This document shows positions 25,322 through 34,126 of a stretch of 64,000 nucleotides of DNA, in pieces; position 1 is the first letter of the stretch, and every line of letters begins with the position of its first letter. This stretch comes from Streptomyces sp. CA-278952 (GTDB taxonomy: Bacteria; Actinomycetota; Actinomycetes; Streptomycetales; Streptomycetaceae). Made by a program: the position numbers and the translations under genes. The stretch is from positions 4,588,001-4,652,000 of the forward strand of contig NZ_CP112880.1 in NCBI RefSeq assembly GCF_028747205.1. Direction: 5' to 3'. The notes under the pieces were generated by a model, which was not told the DNA's origin, ran no database searches, and saw only the letters and a program-made list of their open reading frames with translations.

Positions 25322-27247
25322 GTGTCAACGCCATCTTCCGCTGCCGCCGCCACCGCCCCCGCAGCCACACCCGTTCTGGTCGAGCCGACGAAGAAGCGCG
25401 GCCCCGACGGCAGGGTCCAGGAGGTCTCCGTACCGAAGTTCGCCCCGGCCGTGGAGCGCGGCTCGCTGGCCGAGATCCCGTTCGACAACGCCCGCCAGGC
25501 CCCGTCGGACCCGGTGCTCAGCCGGAAGGACGCCGAGGGCGCGTGGCGGGACGTGAGCGCCGCCGAGTTCGCCGCCGAGGTGCTGGCGGTGGCCAAGGGC
25601 CTGGTGGCGGAGGGGCTGCGGGCGGGGGACCGGGTCGCGATCATGGCCCGGACGACGTACGAGTGGACGCTGCTGGACTTCGCGTCGTGGGCGGCCGGCC
25701 TGGTGACGGTCCCCATCTACCCGACCTCCTCCGCGTTCCAGGCCCGCTGGATCCTCCAGAACTCGGGTGCGGTGGCGTGCGCGGTGGAGACGAAGGAACA
25801 GGGGCGCCTGATCAGCCAGGAGCGCAAGCAACTCGGCGACCTGGCGCATCTGTGGCAGTTCGACACGGGGGCGATCGGCCGGCTCAAGTCCCTCGGCAAG
25901 GACATCCCGGACGCGGTGGTCACGGCCCGCCGGGCCGCCCTGGAACCGGACACCCCCGCCACCCTGATCTACACCTCGGGCACCACGGGCCGCCCGAAGG
26001 GCTGCGTCCTGACCCACGGTAACTTCTTCGCCGAGGTCGACAACGCGATCGAACTCCTCCACCCGGTCTTCAAGTCGGTCTCGAAGGACCCGGCCTCCAC
26101 CCTCCTCTTCCTGCCCCTCTCGCACGTCTTCGGCCGCATGGTGGCGATCGGCTGCATGCGGGCGAGGGTGCGCCTGGGCCACGCCCCGTCCATCCGGACG
26201 GAGGACCTCCTCGCCGACCTGGCGGGCTTCCGCCCCACCTTCCTCCTCGCCATCCCGTACGTCCTGGAGAAGGTCTACAACACGGGCCGGGCGACGGCCG
26301 AGAAGATGGGCCGGGCCTCCTCGTTCGACCGGGCGGCCCGCATAGCCCAGCGCTACGGCAAGGCGGTCGAGGCCGCCGAACACGGCACAGGACCCGGCCC
26401 GGGCCTCGGCCTGCGCGCCGCCCGCGCCCTGTACGACCCGCTGGTCTACCGCCGTATCCGGGCGGCGCTCGGCGGCAGGGTCCGGTACGTGATCTGCGGC
26501 GGCTCCCCGCTCGGCCGCCGGCTCGCCGCGTTCTACGAGGGCGCGGGCATCGGCATCTTCGAGGGCTACGGACTCACCGAGACCACGGCCGCCCACACGG
26601 TGACCCCACCCCTCAAACCCCGCCTGGGCACGGTCGGTTGGCCCCTGCCCGGGACGTCGGTACGCATCGCGGAGGACGGCGAGGTGCTGCTGCGGGGCGG
26701 CCAGGTCTTCCGGGGCTACTGGGACGGCGAACGGGCGGCGGTGACCCCGGCGCTCCTGCCGGACGACTGGTTCCCCACGGGCGACCTGGGCGCGCTGGAC
26801 GAGGACGGCTACCTGACGATCACGGGCCGCAAGAAGGACATCATCATCACGTCGGGCGGCAAGAACGTCACCCCGGCCCCGCTGGAGGACTGGCTGCGCG
26901 CCCACCCCCTGGTCAGCCAGTGCATGGTCGTCGGCGACAACCGCTCGTTCATCACCGCCCTGCTCACCCTGGAGCCGGACGGCCTCCAGCACTGGCGCCG
27001 GATGACCAAGAAGCAGGACATCCCGATGCGGGACCTGATCCACGACGAGGACCTGCGCACGTCGCTCCAGAAGGCGGTCGACGAGGCCAACCGCCTGGTC
27101 TCCCGCGCGGAGTCGATCCGTAAGTTCACGGTCCTGCCGGTGGACTTCACGGAGGAGAAGGGCCATCTGACGCCGTCGCTGAAGCTGAAGCGGGACGCGA
27201 TCGCGCGGGACTTCGCGGGGGAGATCGAGGCGTTGTACCGGAAGTGA
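25322..27247 (+). CDS. fadD: Long-chain acyl-CoA synthetase (AMP-binding, FadD15-like)
   Basis: A 641-residue adenylate-forming enzyme that activates fatty acids to acyl-CoA. Motifs: P-loop LIYTSGTTGRPKGCVLTHGN (about residues 218-237), the GYGLTETTA motif, DWFPTGDLGALDEDGYL and the C-terminal catalytic Lys region (GRKKDIIITSGGKNVTP). The N-terminal 35 residues are Ala/Pro-rich. GTG 25322 follows GAGGAG with 7-nt spacing. It probably shares the operator-controlled promoter of the thiolase gene. Confidence 0.9.
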   Translation: MSTPSSAAAATAPAATPVLVEPTKKRGPDGRVQEVSVPKFAPAVERGSLAEIPFDNARQAPSDPVLSRKDAEGAWRDVSAAEFAAEVLAVAKGLVAEGLRAGDRVAIMARTTYEWTLLDFASWAAGLVTVPIYPTSSAFQARWILQNSGAVACAVETKEQGRLISQERKQLGDLAHLWQFDTGAIGRLKSLGKDIPDAVVTARRAALEPDTPATLIYTSGTTGRPKGCVLTHGNFFAEVDNAIELLHPVFKSVSKDPASTLLFLPLSHVFGRMVAIGCMRARVRLGHAPSIRTEDLLADLAGFRPTFLLAIPYVLEKVYNTGRATAEKMGRASSFDRAARIAQRYGKAVEAAEHGTGPGPGLGLRAARALYDPLVYRRIRAALGGRVRYVICGGSPLGRRLAAFYEGAGIGIFEGYGLTETTAAHTVTPPLKPRLGTVGWPLPGTSVRIAEDGEVLLRGGQVFRGYWDGERAAVTPALLPDDWFPTGDLGALDEDGYLTITGRKKDIIITSGGKNVTPAPLEDWLRAHPLVSQCMVVGDNRSFITALLTLEPDGLQHWRRMTKKQDIPMRDLIHDEDLRTSLQKAVDEANRLVSRAESIRKFTVLPVDFTEEKGHLTPSLKLKRDAIARDFAGEIEALYRK

Positions 27248-27264
27248 GGGGGCGGGGGCCTTCG

Positions 27265-27711
27265 TCAGAGGTCGTCGGGCAGCAGCCGGAATGCCTTGTG
27301 CCCGGTCAGAGGCCGGACCATACGGAAGTGGCGGTCGGAGGTGAAGATGAACTCGGTACGGTAGGCGGCGGCCAGCGCGACGTTCATCGCGTCCGCCAGT
27401 CCGATGCCTTTGCCGCCGTCGGCGTCCACGTATCCCTCCGCGACGGCGATCGCCGCGCTCAGGTGCGCGCCGACGGAAGGGATCTCGAATCGCCGAGTGG
27501 CTGTATTACGTTCGATGAACCGCGCTGCCGTCAGGGCCTTGTCGGCGCCCGCCTTCGTGGTGATGAGGTAATCAAGCTCGGCCAGGACGAGAGGGGAGAT
27601 GATCAGGTGACTGATCGCTCCCAGTGCCTTCGCATGCGCCTCATGACCGGTGACCCTCGGGTCGAGGAGGCGGTAGAGGGCGTTGGTGTCGGCGATGGCG
27701 ACCAGGCTCAC
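27265..27711 (-). CDS. vapC: VapC-like PIN-domain toxin
   Basis: A 148-residue PIN-domain ribonuclease. The four acidic residues expected at the metal site can be placed at D8 (IADTNAL), E45 (VLAELDYL), D107 (GLADAMNVALA) and D126 (TSDRHF). VapC toxins cleave tRNA or rRNA. The gene overlaps the antitoxin gene by 4 bp (ATGA), the typical toxin-antitoxin layout. It converges on fadD with 17 bp between stops. Confidence 0.85.
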   Translation of the reverse strand: MSLVAIADTNALYRLLDPRVTGHEAHAKALGAISHLIISPLVLAELDYLITTKAGADKALTAARFIERNTATRRFEIPSVGAHLSAAIAVAEGYVDADGGKGIGLADAMNVALAAAYRTEFIFTSDRHFRMVRPLTGHKAFRLLPDDL

Positions 27712-27950
27712 GAGCCCATGCCCTTCAGCGCGTCCTCGATCTCCTCATCGGTGAGATCGGGCAGGCCCAGGTCGGGGAGCTGTATGGCGCCCATCGGGTC
27801 GGTTGGGTAGGGAGGAATGTCGTCGTCGGTGATCGGCACGACGCGCGCGACGGGGGTGCCGTTCTTGGTCACGGTGATGGTCTCGCCGCGTGCTGCCGCA
27901 GCGAGGATCTGTGAGGACCTCTGGTTGAAATCGCGGGCGTTAGTCTCCAT
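27708..27950 (-). CDS. Phd/YefM-type antitoxin
   Basis: An 80-residue protein with the Phd/YefM N-terminal fold (METNARDFNQRSSQILAAAARGETITVTKNGTPVARVVPI) that binds DNA as a dimer. The acidic C-terminal tail (LTDEEIEDALKGMG) would neutralise the PIN toxin encoded downstream. No ribosome binding site precedes ATG 27950, suggesting leaderless translation. Three exact-register 10-bp repeats begin one base upstream of the start codon and are the likely autoregulatory operator. Confidence 0.82.
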   Translation of the reverse strand: METNARDFNQRSSQILAAAARGETITVTKNGTPVARVVPITDDDIPPYPTDPMGAIQLPDLGLPDLTDEEIEDALKGMGS

Positions 27951-27980
27951 GTACTACATGGTACTACGTGGTACTACGTG
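27951..27980. promoter_or_regulatory. Three tandem 10-bp operator repeats of the toxin-antitoxin pair
   Basis: GTACTAC(A/G)TG occurs at 27951-27960, 27961-27970 and 27971-27980, phased at one helical turn and directly abutting the antitoxin start. The junctions form palindromes such as CATGTACTACATG. Confidence 0.7.
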
Positions 27981-28156
27981 TGGCTCGGGGGCTTGCGTGC
28001 TCCTGCGATCTCGAACGCGCAACTCCCGCCGAGGGAGTCCGGCGGGGCGCACGACGGGCCTTCGCGTCCTGCAGCCCAGGCCGGCCCAGCCCGCCCCCAC
28101 CCCGCCGAGCCGCGCCGCCCCGAAAGCCCGGACGGCGCGACCCGGCTGGGTTCAGC

Positions 28157-29635
28157 TCACCCGGCCTGCTCCCGCAGGTCGGCCCCGGCCGCCGGACTGT
28201 TCGCGGGCGCGGAGGCGTGTACGGCGGCGGGCATGCGCCAGGCCACGACCGCACCCGTCACGAGCCCCGCACCCGCGAGCAGCGTCGCCACCACGAACGG
28301 GTCGAAGGAGTGCAGGGTGGGCGCGAAGCCGACCCCGACGCAGACCGCCACCCCGGCCGCACCGCCCAGTTGGTCGGCGGCGCGCTGGACGCCCGAGGCG
28401 ATCCCGGCGTCGTCCTCGGTGACGCCGGTGACCGCGACGTACTGGAGTCCGACGATGCCGAATCCCATGCCGGCCGCGATCAGCAGCATGGCCGGGACCA
28501 GCGCGGCCCCGCCCGCGGACGAGGCGGAGACGATCGCGATCGCGGCCATCGCCGCCGCGGTGAACCCCATGCCGGCGAGCACGCACGCGCGAGCGCCCCA
28601 GCGGCCCAGCAGACGGGGCACCAGCATGGAGAACACGATCAGCGAGACCGCCAGGGGCAGCATCGTCAGACCCGCGCCCAGCGGGCCCACGCCCAGCCGG
28701 TCCTGCAGATAGAACGTGAACAGCAGGAACGACGTCGACAGGGCCCCACTCAGCAGCATCGTCGCCAGATTGGCCGCGACCCGGGTGCCGTGGGCGAAGA
28801 AGCGCAGCGGTACCAGCGGGTTGCGCGAGCGTGCCTCGACCCGTACGAACCCGATGCCGGCTGCCACCGCTCCGGCCAGCGCCGCCGGAACCACCCACGG
28901 GGACGTTCCGGGCTCACTGGCCTCGACCACGCCGAACGTGAACAGCAGCGGGCAGGCGGTCAGCAGCAGTGCGCCGGGAAGGTCCAGCGCCCGCCGGTCC
29001 TCGGCCGCGGGCCGGTCGCCGTCGACCAGGAAGACGGCTGCCAGCAGGACGACCAGGATGAACGGGACCGAGATCAGGAAGATCCACCGCCACCCCAGGT
29101 GAGCGGTAACGAAGCCGGACAGCACGAACCCGAGCACGAGTCCGCAGCTGGCCACCGCCGCCCACACGCTCAGGGCCCGCGACCGGCGCGGCCCCTCGGG
29201 GAACATCAGGATGACGGTGGCCATCGCGGCGGGCAGTGCGACGGCCTCCCCGGCGCCCTGGAGCAGGCGCATGACGACCAGCAGGCCGAACGTGGGGGCC
29301 AGGCCCGCCAGCAGCGACGCGGCGCCGAACAGGCCGGTGCCCAGCAGCAGCACGCGCCGCCGCCCGAGCAGGTCGCCCAGCCGGCCGCCGAGCATCAGCA
29401 TCCCGCCGCCGGTGACCGTGTACCCGACGACGACCCAGGTCAGGGAGTGCCCGTCGACGCCGAAGTCGGCGCCGATCGAGGGCAGGGCGATGTTGACCAC
29501 GGTCACGTCGACCGCGATGAAGAACTGCAGCATGGACATCGCGCACAGCACCAGCCGTGCGCGTACGGGGGACGGGTTGTGCCCGCGTGATGACCTGCGG
29601 GAAGACCCGCGTGAAGAGAGGATGCCTGAGAACAT
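28157..29635 (-). CDS. MFS transporter, DHA2 (14-helix) drug exporter type
   Basis: A 492-residue major facilitator with about 14 predicted helices. Motif A is in GGRLGDLLGRRRVLLLG, the VAVDVTVVNIALPSI start of helix 1 is typical of DHA2 exporters, and motif C-like sequence lies in helix 5 (LVLGFVLSGFVTAHLGWRWIF). It likely exports an antibiotic or toxic compound by proton antiport. ATG 29635 has GGAG 6 nt upstream. No adjacent regulator is visible. The gene lies at the edge of the mobile-element-rich patch. Confidence 0.88.
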   Translation of the reverse strand: MFSGILSSRGSSRRSSRGHNPSPVRARLVLCAMSMLQFFIAVDVTVVNIALPSIGADFGVDGHSLTWVVVGYTVTGGGMLMLGGRLGDLLGRRRVLLLGTGLFGAASLLAGLAPTFGLLVVMRLLQGAGEAVALPAAMATVILMFPEGPRRSRALSVWAAVASCGLVLGFVLSGFVTAHLGWRWIFLISVPFILVVLLAAVFLVDGDRPAAEDRRALDLPGALLLTACPLLFTFGVVEASEPGTSPWVVPAALAGAVAAGIGFVRVEARSRNPLVPLRFFAHGTRVAANLATMLLSGALSTSFLLFTFYLQDRLGVGPLGAGLTMLPLAVSLIVFSMLVPRLLGRWGARACVLAGMGFTAAAMAAIAIVSASSAGGAALVPAMLLIAAGMGFGIVGLQYVAVTGVTEDDAGIASGVQRAADQLGGAAGVAVCVGVGFAPTLHSFDPFVVATLLAGAGLVTGAVVAWRMPAAVHASAPANSPAAGADLREQAG

Positions 29636-30278
29636 CAGGTGCTCCGTAGCTCAGAAGTGGCTCCGAGCAGCACGAAGAGGCCGCCCGGATCTGATCACGA
29701 AGCGGCTGGACGCCCTGGAAGGTGTGTGAGCAGACGCCCCGCCGCTAGCGGCGGGCCTTGGTCACTGCGGCGCAAGCGGCCGCGCACGAAGCTGCAGACA
29801 TGCGATCGACGGTACCAGGAGGGGTCGGGGCCGCGCCGGGGGCCGCCGAGGAGCGGCCCCCGGGCGCCCTCGGCGAGACTCCGGAAGCGTCCCGCGAGGT
29901 CTGCCCCTCCGCCGGAAATTGCGGCACCCTGGTCTCCGCTTAACTGGCGTAGATGGACAGGCGCTCCGCACCTCACGCTCCGCACCTCACGCTCCGCGCC
30001 TCGCACCCCACTGCCCGGTTGTCGACCCGGAGGATTCCTCGCCCATGCGCTGACCCGTACCAGCCTGCTGGCCCAGATGGCTCTCCTCCGACTCGCAGGC
30101 CGGAGCGGGCGGTTCTGGTGCGAGCCTGCGGGAGTCGAGTGCCGGTCGGCGACTACCTGATGCGGGGATGTCCGCACCTTCGTCCTCAATCCGGACGAGT
30201 GTTCTCTGCCGCTCTCTTGAGGGTGAACTGCTCGCATCACAGGGGCAGCTGTCGTGCGCCGTGATTACGTTGGCCGGT
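29636..30278. other. Gene-poor region upstream of the broken tnpB
   Basis: No convincing gene in about 640 bases. It holds an 18-bp perfect palindrome (29738-29755), an 11-bp stem hairpin (29836-29846 with 29853-29863) and three 14-bp tandem units (g/a)cgctccgc(a/g)cctc at 29961-30002. Short open frames on both strands lack start signals. It may include the left end of the tnpB element and remnants of the gene whose 3' end survives at 31592. Confidence 0.5.
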
Positions 30279-31562
30279 ATGAAGGCGGATGTGGGGCGCA
30301 AGTACCGTGCGTACCCCACCGAGGAGCAGGAGTCGGTCCTGACCGGGTGGGGGCACACCGGGCGTGCTCTGTGGAACGTAGCCCTGGAGCAGCGGGTGTA
30401 CCTGTACCGGCAGCGGGGGTACACGCTGCGCTCCGTCGAGCAGTGCAAGCACCTGACCGCCGCCCGCGCCGACCTGGCGTGGGTGGGAGATCTGCCCGCG
30501 CAGGCCGGGCAGTAGATCCTCCGCAATCTCGACCGGGCTTATGACAACTTCTGGAATCCGGAGCACCCGGCGAAGTTCCCGGCCAGGAAGAAGCGGGGGC
30601 ACCGGCTGTCCATCCCGTTCCCGGGGCAGGCCGTCGAGGTCCGCAGGATCAACCGTAAGTGGGCCGAGGTACGCGTCCCGAAGCTGGGGTGGCTGCGCTT
30701 CCGCCACTCCCGGGCCCTGGGCGGGACGATCCGCAACGCCACCCTCTCTCGGGACGGCGACGGCTGGCACGTCTCCTTCGGCGTCCACACCGGCCGCGCA
30801 CCGGACGCTCCGAACGGGAAGCCCACCTGCGGGGTGGACTTCGGCGTCGCTGCGTCTGCGTTTGTGTCCACTGAGGCCGCGCCCCGGCTCATGCCTCCGA
30901 GCCTGAGCCGGAACGAGAAGCAGCGGCTCACGTACTTGGAGCAGAAGAAGGCCCGCCAGGTTACGTACGCCAAGAAGCACAACGGAGGGAAGTACAGCCG
31001 CCGTCTGCGTCGCACGATCGGGCAGATCGGCAAGCTCAAGACCCGGCAGGCCAACCGCCGTCAGGACTTCACGCACAAGCTCACCACCGACCTCGCCAAA
31101 AACCACGGCATGGTCGGTATCGAGGACCTGCGCGTGAAGAACCTGACGGCCTCGGCCAAGGGCACCATCGTGAAGCCGGGGAAGAACGTCCGCCAGAAGG
31201 CCGGACTCAACCGGTCGATCCTGGACAACACCCCCGGTGAACGGCGGCGCCAGCTCGAATACAAGACCCGCAAGTACGGGTCAGCACTGCGGGTCGTACC
31301 GCCGTTCCACACCTCCCAGACCTGCGCCGCCTGCGGCCGGGTCGATCCTGAATCCCGTAAGGGATGCGGCCGGTTGTTCGTCTGTGTTCACTGCGAACAC
31401 GAGGACAACGCCGATCACAACGCCTCGGTGGAGATCGAGGCCCGTGCCCGCCGGACGGGTGGCACGGATACCAACAGCACGTGCAGCACCCCTCGGGTGC
31501 GAGTCCCGGCCACCGGCCGGAGGCAGATGCGTGAAGCCCCGAAGCCCGCTCACGCGAGCTGA
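30279..31562 (+). pseudogene. tnpB: RNA-guided nuclease TnpB with an in-frame amber stop
   Basis: A 427-codon TnpB frame interrupted only by TAG at 30513-30515 (codon 79); reading resumes in the same frame with perfect family-like sequence (ILRNLDRAYDNFW). A CAG-to-TAG transition explains it. All nuclease features lie after the stop and are intact: RuvC-I Asp in CGVDFGV (D187), RuvC-II Glu in GIEDLRVKN (E282), zinc ribbon CAAC...CVHC, and RuvC-III Asp in NADHNASVE (D379). TnpB is an RNA-guided DNA nuclease that keeps its element in place. The likely start is ATG 30279 (MKADVGRKYRAYPT). Low-level readthrough or internal restart is possible but unproven. Confidence 0.85.
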
Positions 31563-31590
31563 AGGGAATCGCCCTCATTTATGGGGGCGA
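30279..31590 (+). mobile_element. IS200/IS605-type element with degenerate tnpB (IS1341-like, no tnpA)
   Basis: Contains only a tnpB gene with no TnpA Y1 transposase nearby. A right-end hairpin is visible just after the tnpB stop (31569-31576 with 31583-31590, 8 pairs including one G-U, loop atttat). Directly beyond it begins a truncated secreted-protein reading frame, which marks the probable right boundary. The left end could not be located; it lies somewhere upstream of 30279. Without TnpA it could move only if helped in trans. Confidence 0.6.
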
Positions 31591-31591
31591 G

Positions 31592-31792
31592 GATCGTCAA
31601 GTGTACTGCAAGGTGTGGGGAGAGCGGGTCGGCACGGCCACCCAGTTCAACCACTGGTGGCTGCGCACCGACCTGGACACGGTGTACGCGGGCAAGAACG
31701 GCCGCAACGCGTACGTCTCCGCGTACTACCTCTCCCGCTGGGGCAACGACGAGGCCCGCGACAACAACGGGGCGGTGATCCCGGACTGCTGA
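31592..31792 (+). pseudogene. 3' remnant of a secreted SH3-like protein gene
   Basis: A coding fragment of about 66 codons ending TGA 31790-31792. It reads VYCKVWGERVGTATQF, then NHWWLRTDLDTVYAGKNGRN, and ends WGNDEARDNNGAVIPDC. The spaced Trp/Tyr and two Cys suggest the last extracellular SH3-like domain of a secreted actinobacterial protein. No start signal or signal peptide is attached, and the frame begins right at the right-end hairpin of the tnpB element. The 5' part was probably lost through insertion and deletion. No matching N-terminal fragment was found upstream. Confidence 0.55.
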
Positions 31793-31936
31793 GCCGGGGG
31801 CAGGCCCGGCGGTGCGGCGCGCCGCGGTTTGGCGTAAAAGCCGTCGAGCAAGATCGGCCCGGTCTGGCACCCTGGCCGTACGGGCCCGACGGTGGAAGTC
31901 CCGGGGGGCAGGGGACCTCACGAAGGAGCGGGCCAC

Positions 31937-32830
31937 ATGGCGACCGTCGTCGATCTGTTCACCTATCCCGTCAAGGGGTGCGCGGGAACGTCCGTGGACA
32001 GTACGCACCTCACGCCGGCCGGTCTCGCGCACGACCGCAGCTTCATGGTCGTCAGCGTCGACGGCGTCTACCGCACCCAACGCCGCGACCCCCGCCTCGC
32101 CCTCGTCCGGCCCACCGTCAGCGCCGACGGCAGCAGGCTCACGCTCGCATCGGCGGAGCAGCAGAGCGGCGACGGCGGGGGCGGCGTTCGCGGTGGTGAC
32201 GACGAGCTGCACCTCGACGTCACCACCACGCCTCGCCGCGACGTGGACCTGTTCGGCGTGACGTACCAGGGCATCGACCAGGGCGATGAGGCGGCGGCCT
32301 GGCTCTCGGACTTCCTGGGCACCCCGAGCCGACTGGTCCGCGTACCGCCGGAGCACGAGCGGAAGACCGATGGCCTGACCCCCGGCACCTCCGGCTACGC
32401 CGACAGCAGCGCCGTGCATCTGCTCTCCCGCGCCTCCCTCGCCCACCTGCACACGATGATGGCCGAGCGCGGCGCCCCGCCCCTGGCCATGGACCGCTTC
32501 CGCCCGAACATCGTCATCGACAGCCACCCCGAGGAGGGCGAGTACGGGGACTGGGCCGACGCCCCCCACTCCGAGGACCGGATCCGCCGCATGACCATCG
32601 GCGAGTCGGAACTGGGTTACACCAAGCTCGCCGTGCGCTGCGCGGTCACCCTGGTCGACCAGCGGGCCGGGGCCCGGGGCGGCCCGGAGCCGCTGCGAAC
32701 GCTCGCGGGCTACCGGCGGGCGTCGGGCGGCGGGGTGGTGTTCGGCGCGAAGTTCTCCGTGGTGCGGCCGGGAAAGCTGTCCGTGGGCGATGAGGTGGCC
32801 GTCGAGGAGTGGGGCGACGCGGAGGCGTGA
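31937..32830 (+). CDS. MOSC domain protein
   Basis: A 297-residue protein with an N-terminal MOSC beta-barrel domain (VVDLFTYPVKGCAGTSVD and LAHDRSFMVVSVDG) and a C-terminal MOSC domain (about residues 130-285: MDRFRPNIVID and TKLAVRCAVTLVDQ). These proteins bind molybdenum cofactor and act in sulphurated-Moco or N-hydroxylated-substrate reduction (mARC/YcbX-like). The expected conserved cysteine is present in LAVRCAVT. ATG 31937 has GGAG upstream. It is alone on its strand, next to insertion debris. Confidence 0.85.
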   Translation: MATVVDLFTYPVKGCAGTSVDSTHLTPAGLAHDRSFMVVSVDGVYRTQRRDPRLALVRPTVSADGSRLTLASAEQQSGDGGGGVRGGDDELHLDVTTTPRRDVDLFGVTYQGIDQGDEAAAWLSDFLGTPSRLVRVPPEHERKTDGLTPGTSGYADSSAVHLLSRASLAHLHTMMAERGAPPLAMDRFRPNIVIDSHPEEGEYGDWADAPHSEDRIRRMTIGESELGYTKLAVRCAVTLVDQRAGARGGPEPLRTLAGYRRASGGGVVFGAKFSVVRPGKLSVGDEVAVEEWGDAEA

Positions 32831-32867
32831 GGCCCCGCGCCGCCCGTACCTCCGGGCCCCTGGCGTA

Positions 32868-33980
32868 TCACTCGAAGAACTTCAGGCTCCACCCCTTGTC
32901 GGACGTGGGGCCGGGGACGTTGGCGCGGGAGTAGGTGGTGTCGCCCCACCAGGCGAAGGTGCCGGTGTACCAGTGGCGGTTGGCCCAGGAGTACGGGGTG
33001 CCCTTCGCGACCGCGTGGTACATCGACGGGAACCTCGGACCGGCGGGCGGGCTGGTGTTGATGTCCCCGTGGAGCAGGACGAAGGTGTGGTGGCCGGGCC
33101 CGTTCACGTACAGGGTCGGGTCCCAACCAGCCATCATCGTGGCTCGGTTGGAGCCGAAGAGGCAGCCGTTCGACTTGTACCAGTCCCATACGTAGGTGGG
33201 GTCGCCGCCCTTGCGCAGCCGCAGGTCGGCCAGGCAGTACTGGTCGCTCCAACTGCCGTTCGCGGAGTACACGATGTGCAGCTGCCCGTTCGGGTCCTTG
33301 ATGGCCTCGGGGCTCTCGTTGATGAACGGGTTGCCGACCACCCGCTCCCAGCTCTCCCGCGGCTGCGAGATGACGTACCGCGCACCGGTCGGCCGGCTCG
33401 GGCTGCTCATCCGGGCGATGTAGAGGTTCTGCTCGACGTTGGTGTCGCCCGCCCACCCGGACCAGACGAACCAGCGCTGCCCCTCGAAGGTGAACAAGGT
33501 GCCATCGATGGCCCATTTGTCGTCCGGGAGGGCGAGTTGGGTCTCGGTCCCGTACCCGCTGTCCGGGGCGGCGGAGCTGATGACGAACATGCGGTGGGCG
33601 GCTCCGACTCCGGCCGTGAAGTAGATGTAGTACCGGCCGCCGTCCATCACGATCTCGGGCGCCCAGACCTCACCCCGGCCCCGGGTGTCCGCCCAGACCT
33701 GCCGGGCGGGTGCGGTGGCCAGTCCGTCCGTGGACGACGCCTGCCGTACGACGATGCCGCCGCCGGTCGACTGGACGCCGACGTACGTACTGCCCACCCG
33801 CAACACACTGGGGTCGGCCGCGCGAAGGCTGGTCTGCCCCTGCGGAGTCACCTCACGGGGGGCGGGCGCGCCCTGGGCGGTGTCGGGGGGCGACAGGAAG
33901 AGCGTCGCGGCGAGGGCGCCGGCCAGCGCGAGCGCGCCGAGGCCGGACGAGCGGCGGAAGAGTCTCCTGGGCTTGCGCAT
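32868..33980 (-). CDS. Secreted glycoside hydrolase, family 43-like
   Basis: A 370-residue exported protein with a basic signal peptide (MRKPRRLFRRSSGLGALALAGALAATLFL). The body looks like a five-bladed GH43 propeller: catalytic-base Asp in RAADPSVLRV (about D56), pKa-modulating Asp in WAIDGTLF (about D159) and the acid Glu in FINESPEAIK (about E222). GH43 enzymes release arabinose or xylose from plant polysaccharides. ATG 33980 has AGGAG 7 nt upstream. A LacI-type palindrome at 34063-34072 in the promoter region suggests sugar-responsive repression. The exact subfamily is not assigned. Confidence 0.72.
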   Translation of the reverse strand: MRKPRRLFRRSSGLGALALAGALAATLFLSPPDTAQGAPAPREVTPQGQTSLRAADPSVLRVGSTYVGVQSTGGGIVVRQASSTDGLATAPARQVWADTRGRGEVWAPEIVMDGGRYYIYFTAGVGAAHRMFVISSAAPDSGYGTETQLALPDDKWAIDGTLFTFEGQRWFVWSGWAGDTNVEQNLYIARMSSPSRPTGARYVISQPRESWERVVGNPFINESPEAIKDPNGQLHIVYSANGSWSDQYCLADLRLRKGGDPTYVWDWYKSNGCLFGSNRATMMAGWDPTLYVNGPGHHTFVLLHGDINTSPPAGPRFPSMYHAVAKGTPYSWANRHWYTGTFAWWGDTTYSRANVPGPTSDKGWSLKFFE

Positions 33981-34062
33981 GAGGTCGCTCCTGGGGTGGG
34001 GGGATTCGATGACGGCAACGGTGGCGGCGGTGACGACTGCCATGACGATTTACATCGATAGA

Positions 34063-34072
34063 AGAGCGCTCT
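34063..34072. promoter_or_regulatory. LacI-family operator upstream of the glycosidase gene
   Basis: AGAGCGCTCT, a perfect palindrome centred on CG as in CebR/LacI-type operators, about 85 bp upstream of the glycosidase start and next to AT-rich promoter sequence (34046-34062). Confidence 0.6.
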
Positions 34073-34126
34073 CGCAGAATCCCGTCAGGGGCTGTCCCTG
34101 TCAACAACCCTGCACGGAGCGGCCGT

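Noticed and set aside
29643..29720. tRNA-like TAGCTCAG motif upstream of the MFS gene
   Set aside because: No T-loop GTTCRANNC, no matching acceptor stem and no anticodon arm of the right size follow it.
29745..29927. 60-codon minus-strand ORF in the gene-poor region
   Set aside because: No ribosome binding site, low-complexity Ala/Pro/Gly composition, and the 11-bp hairpin lies inside it.
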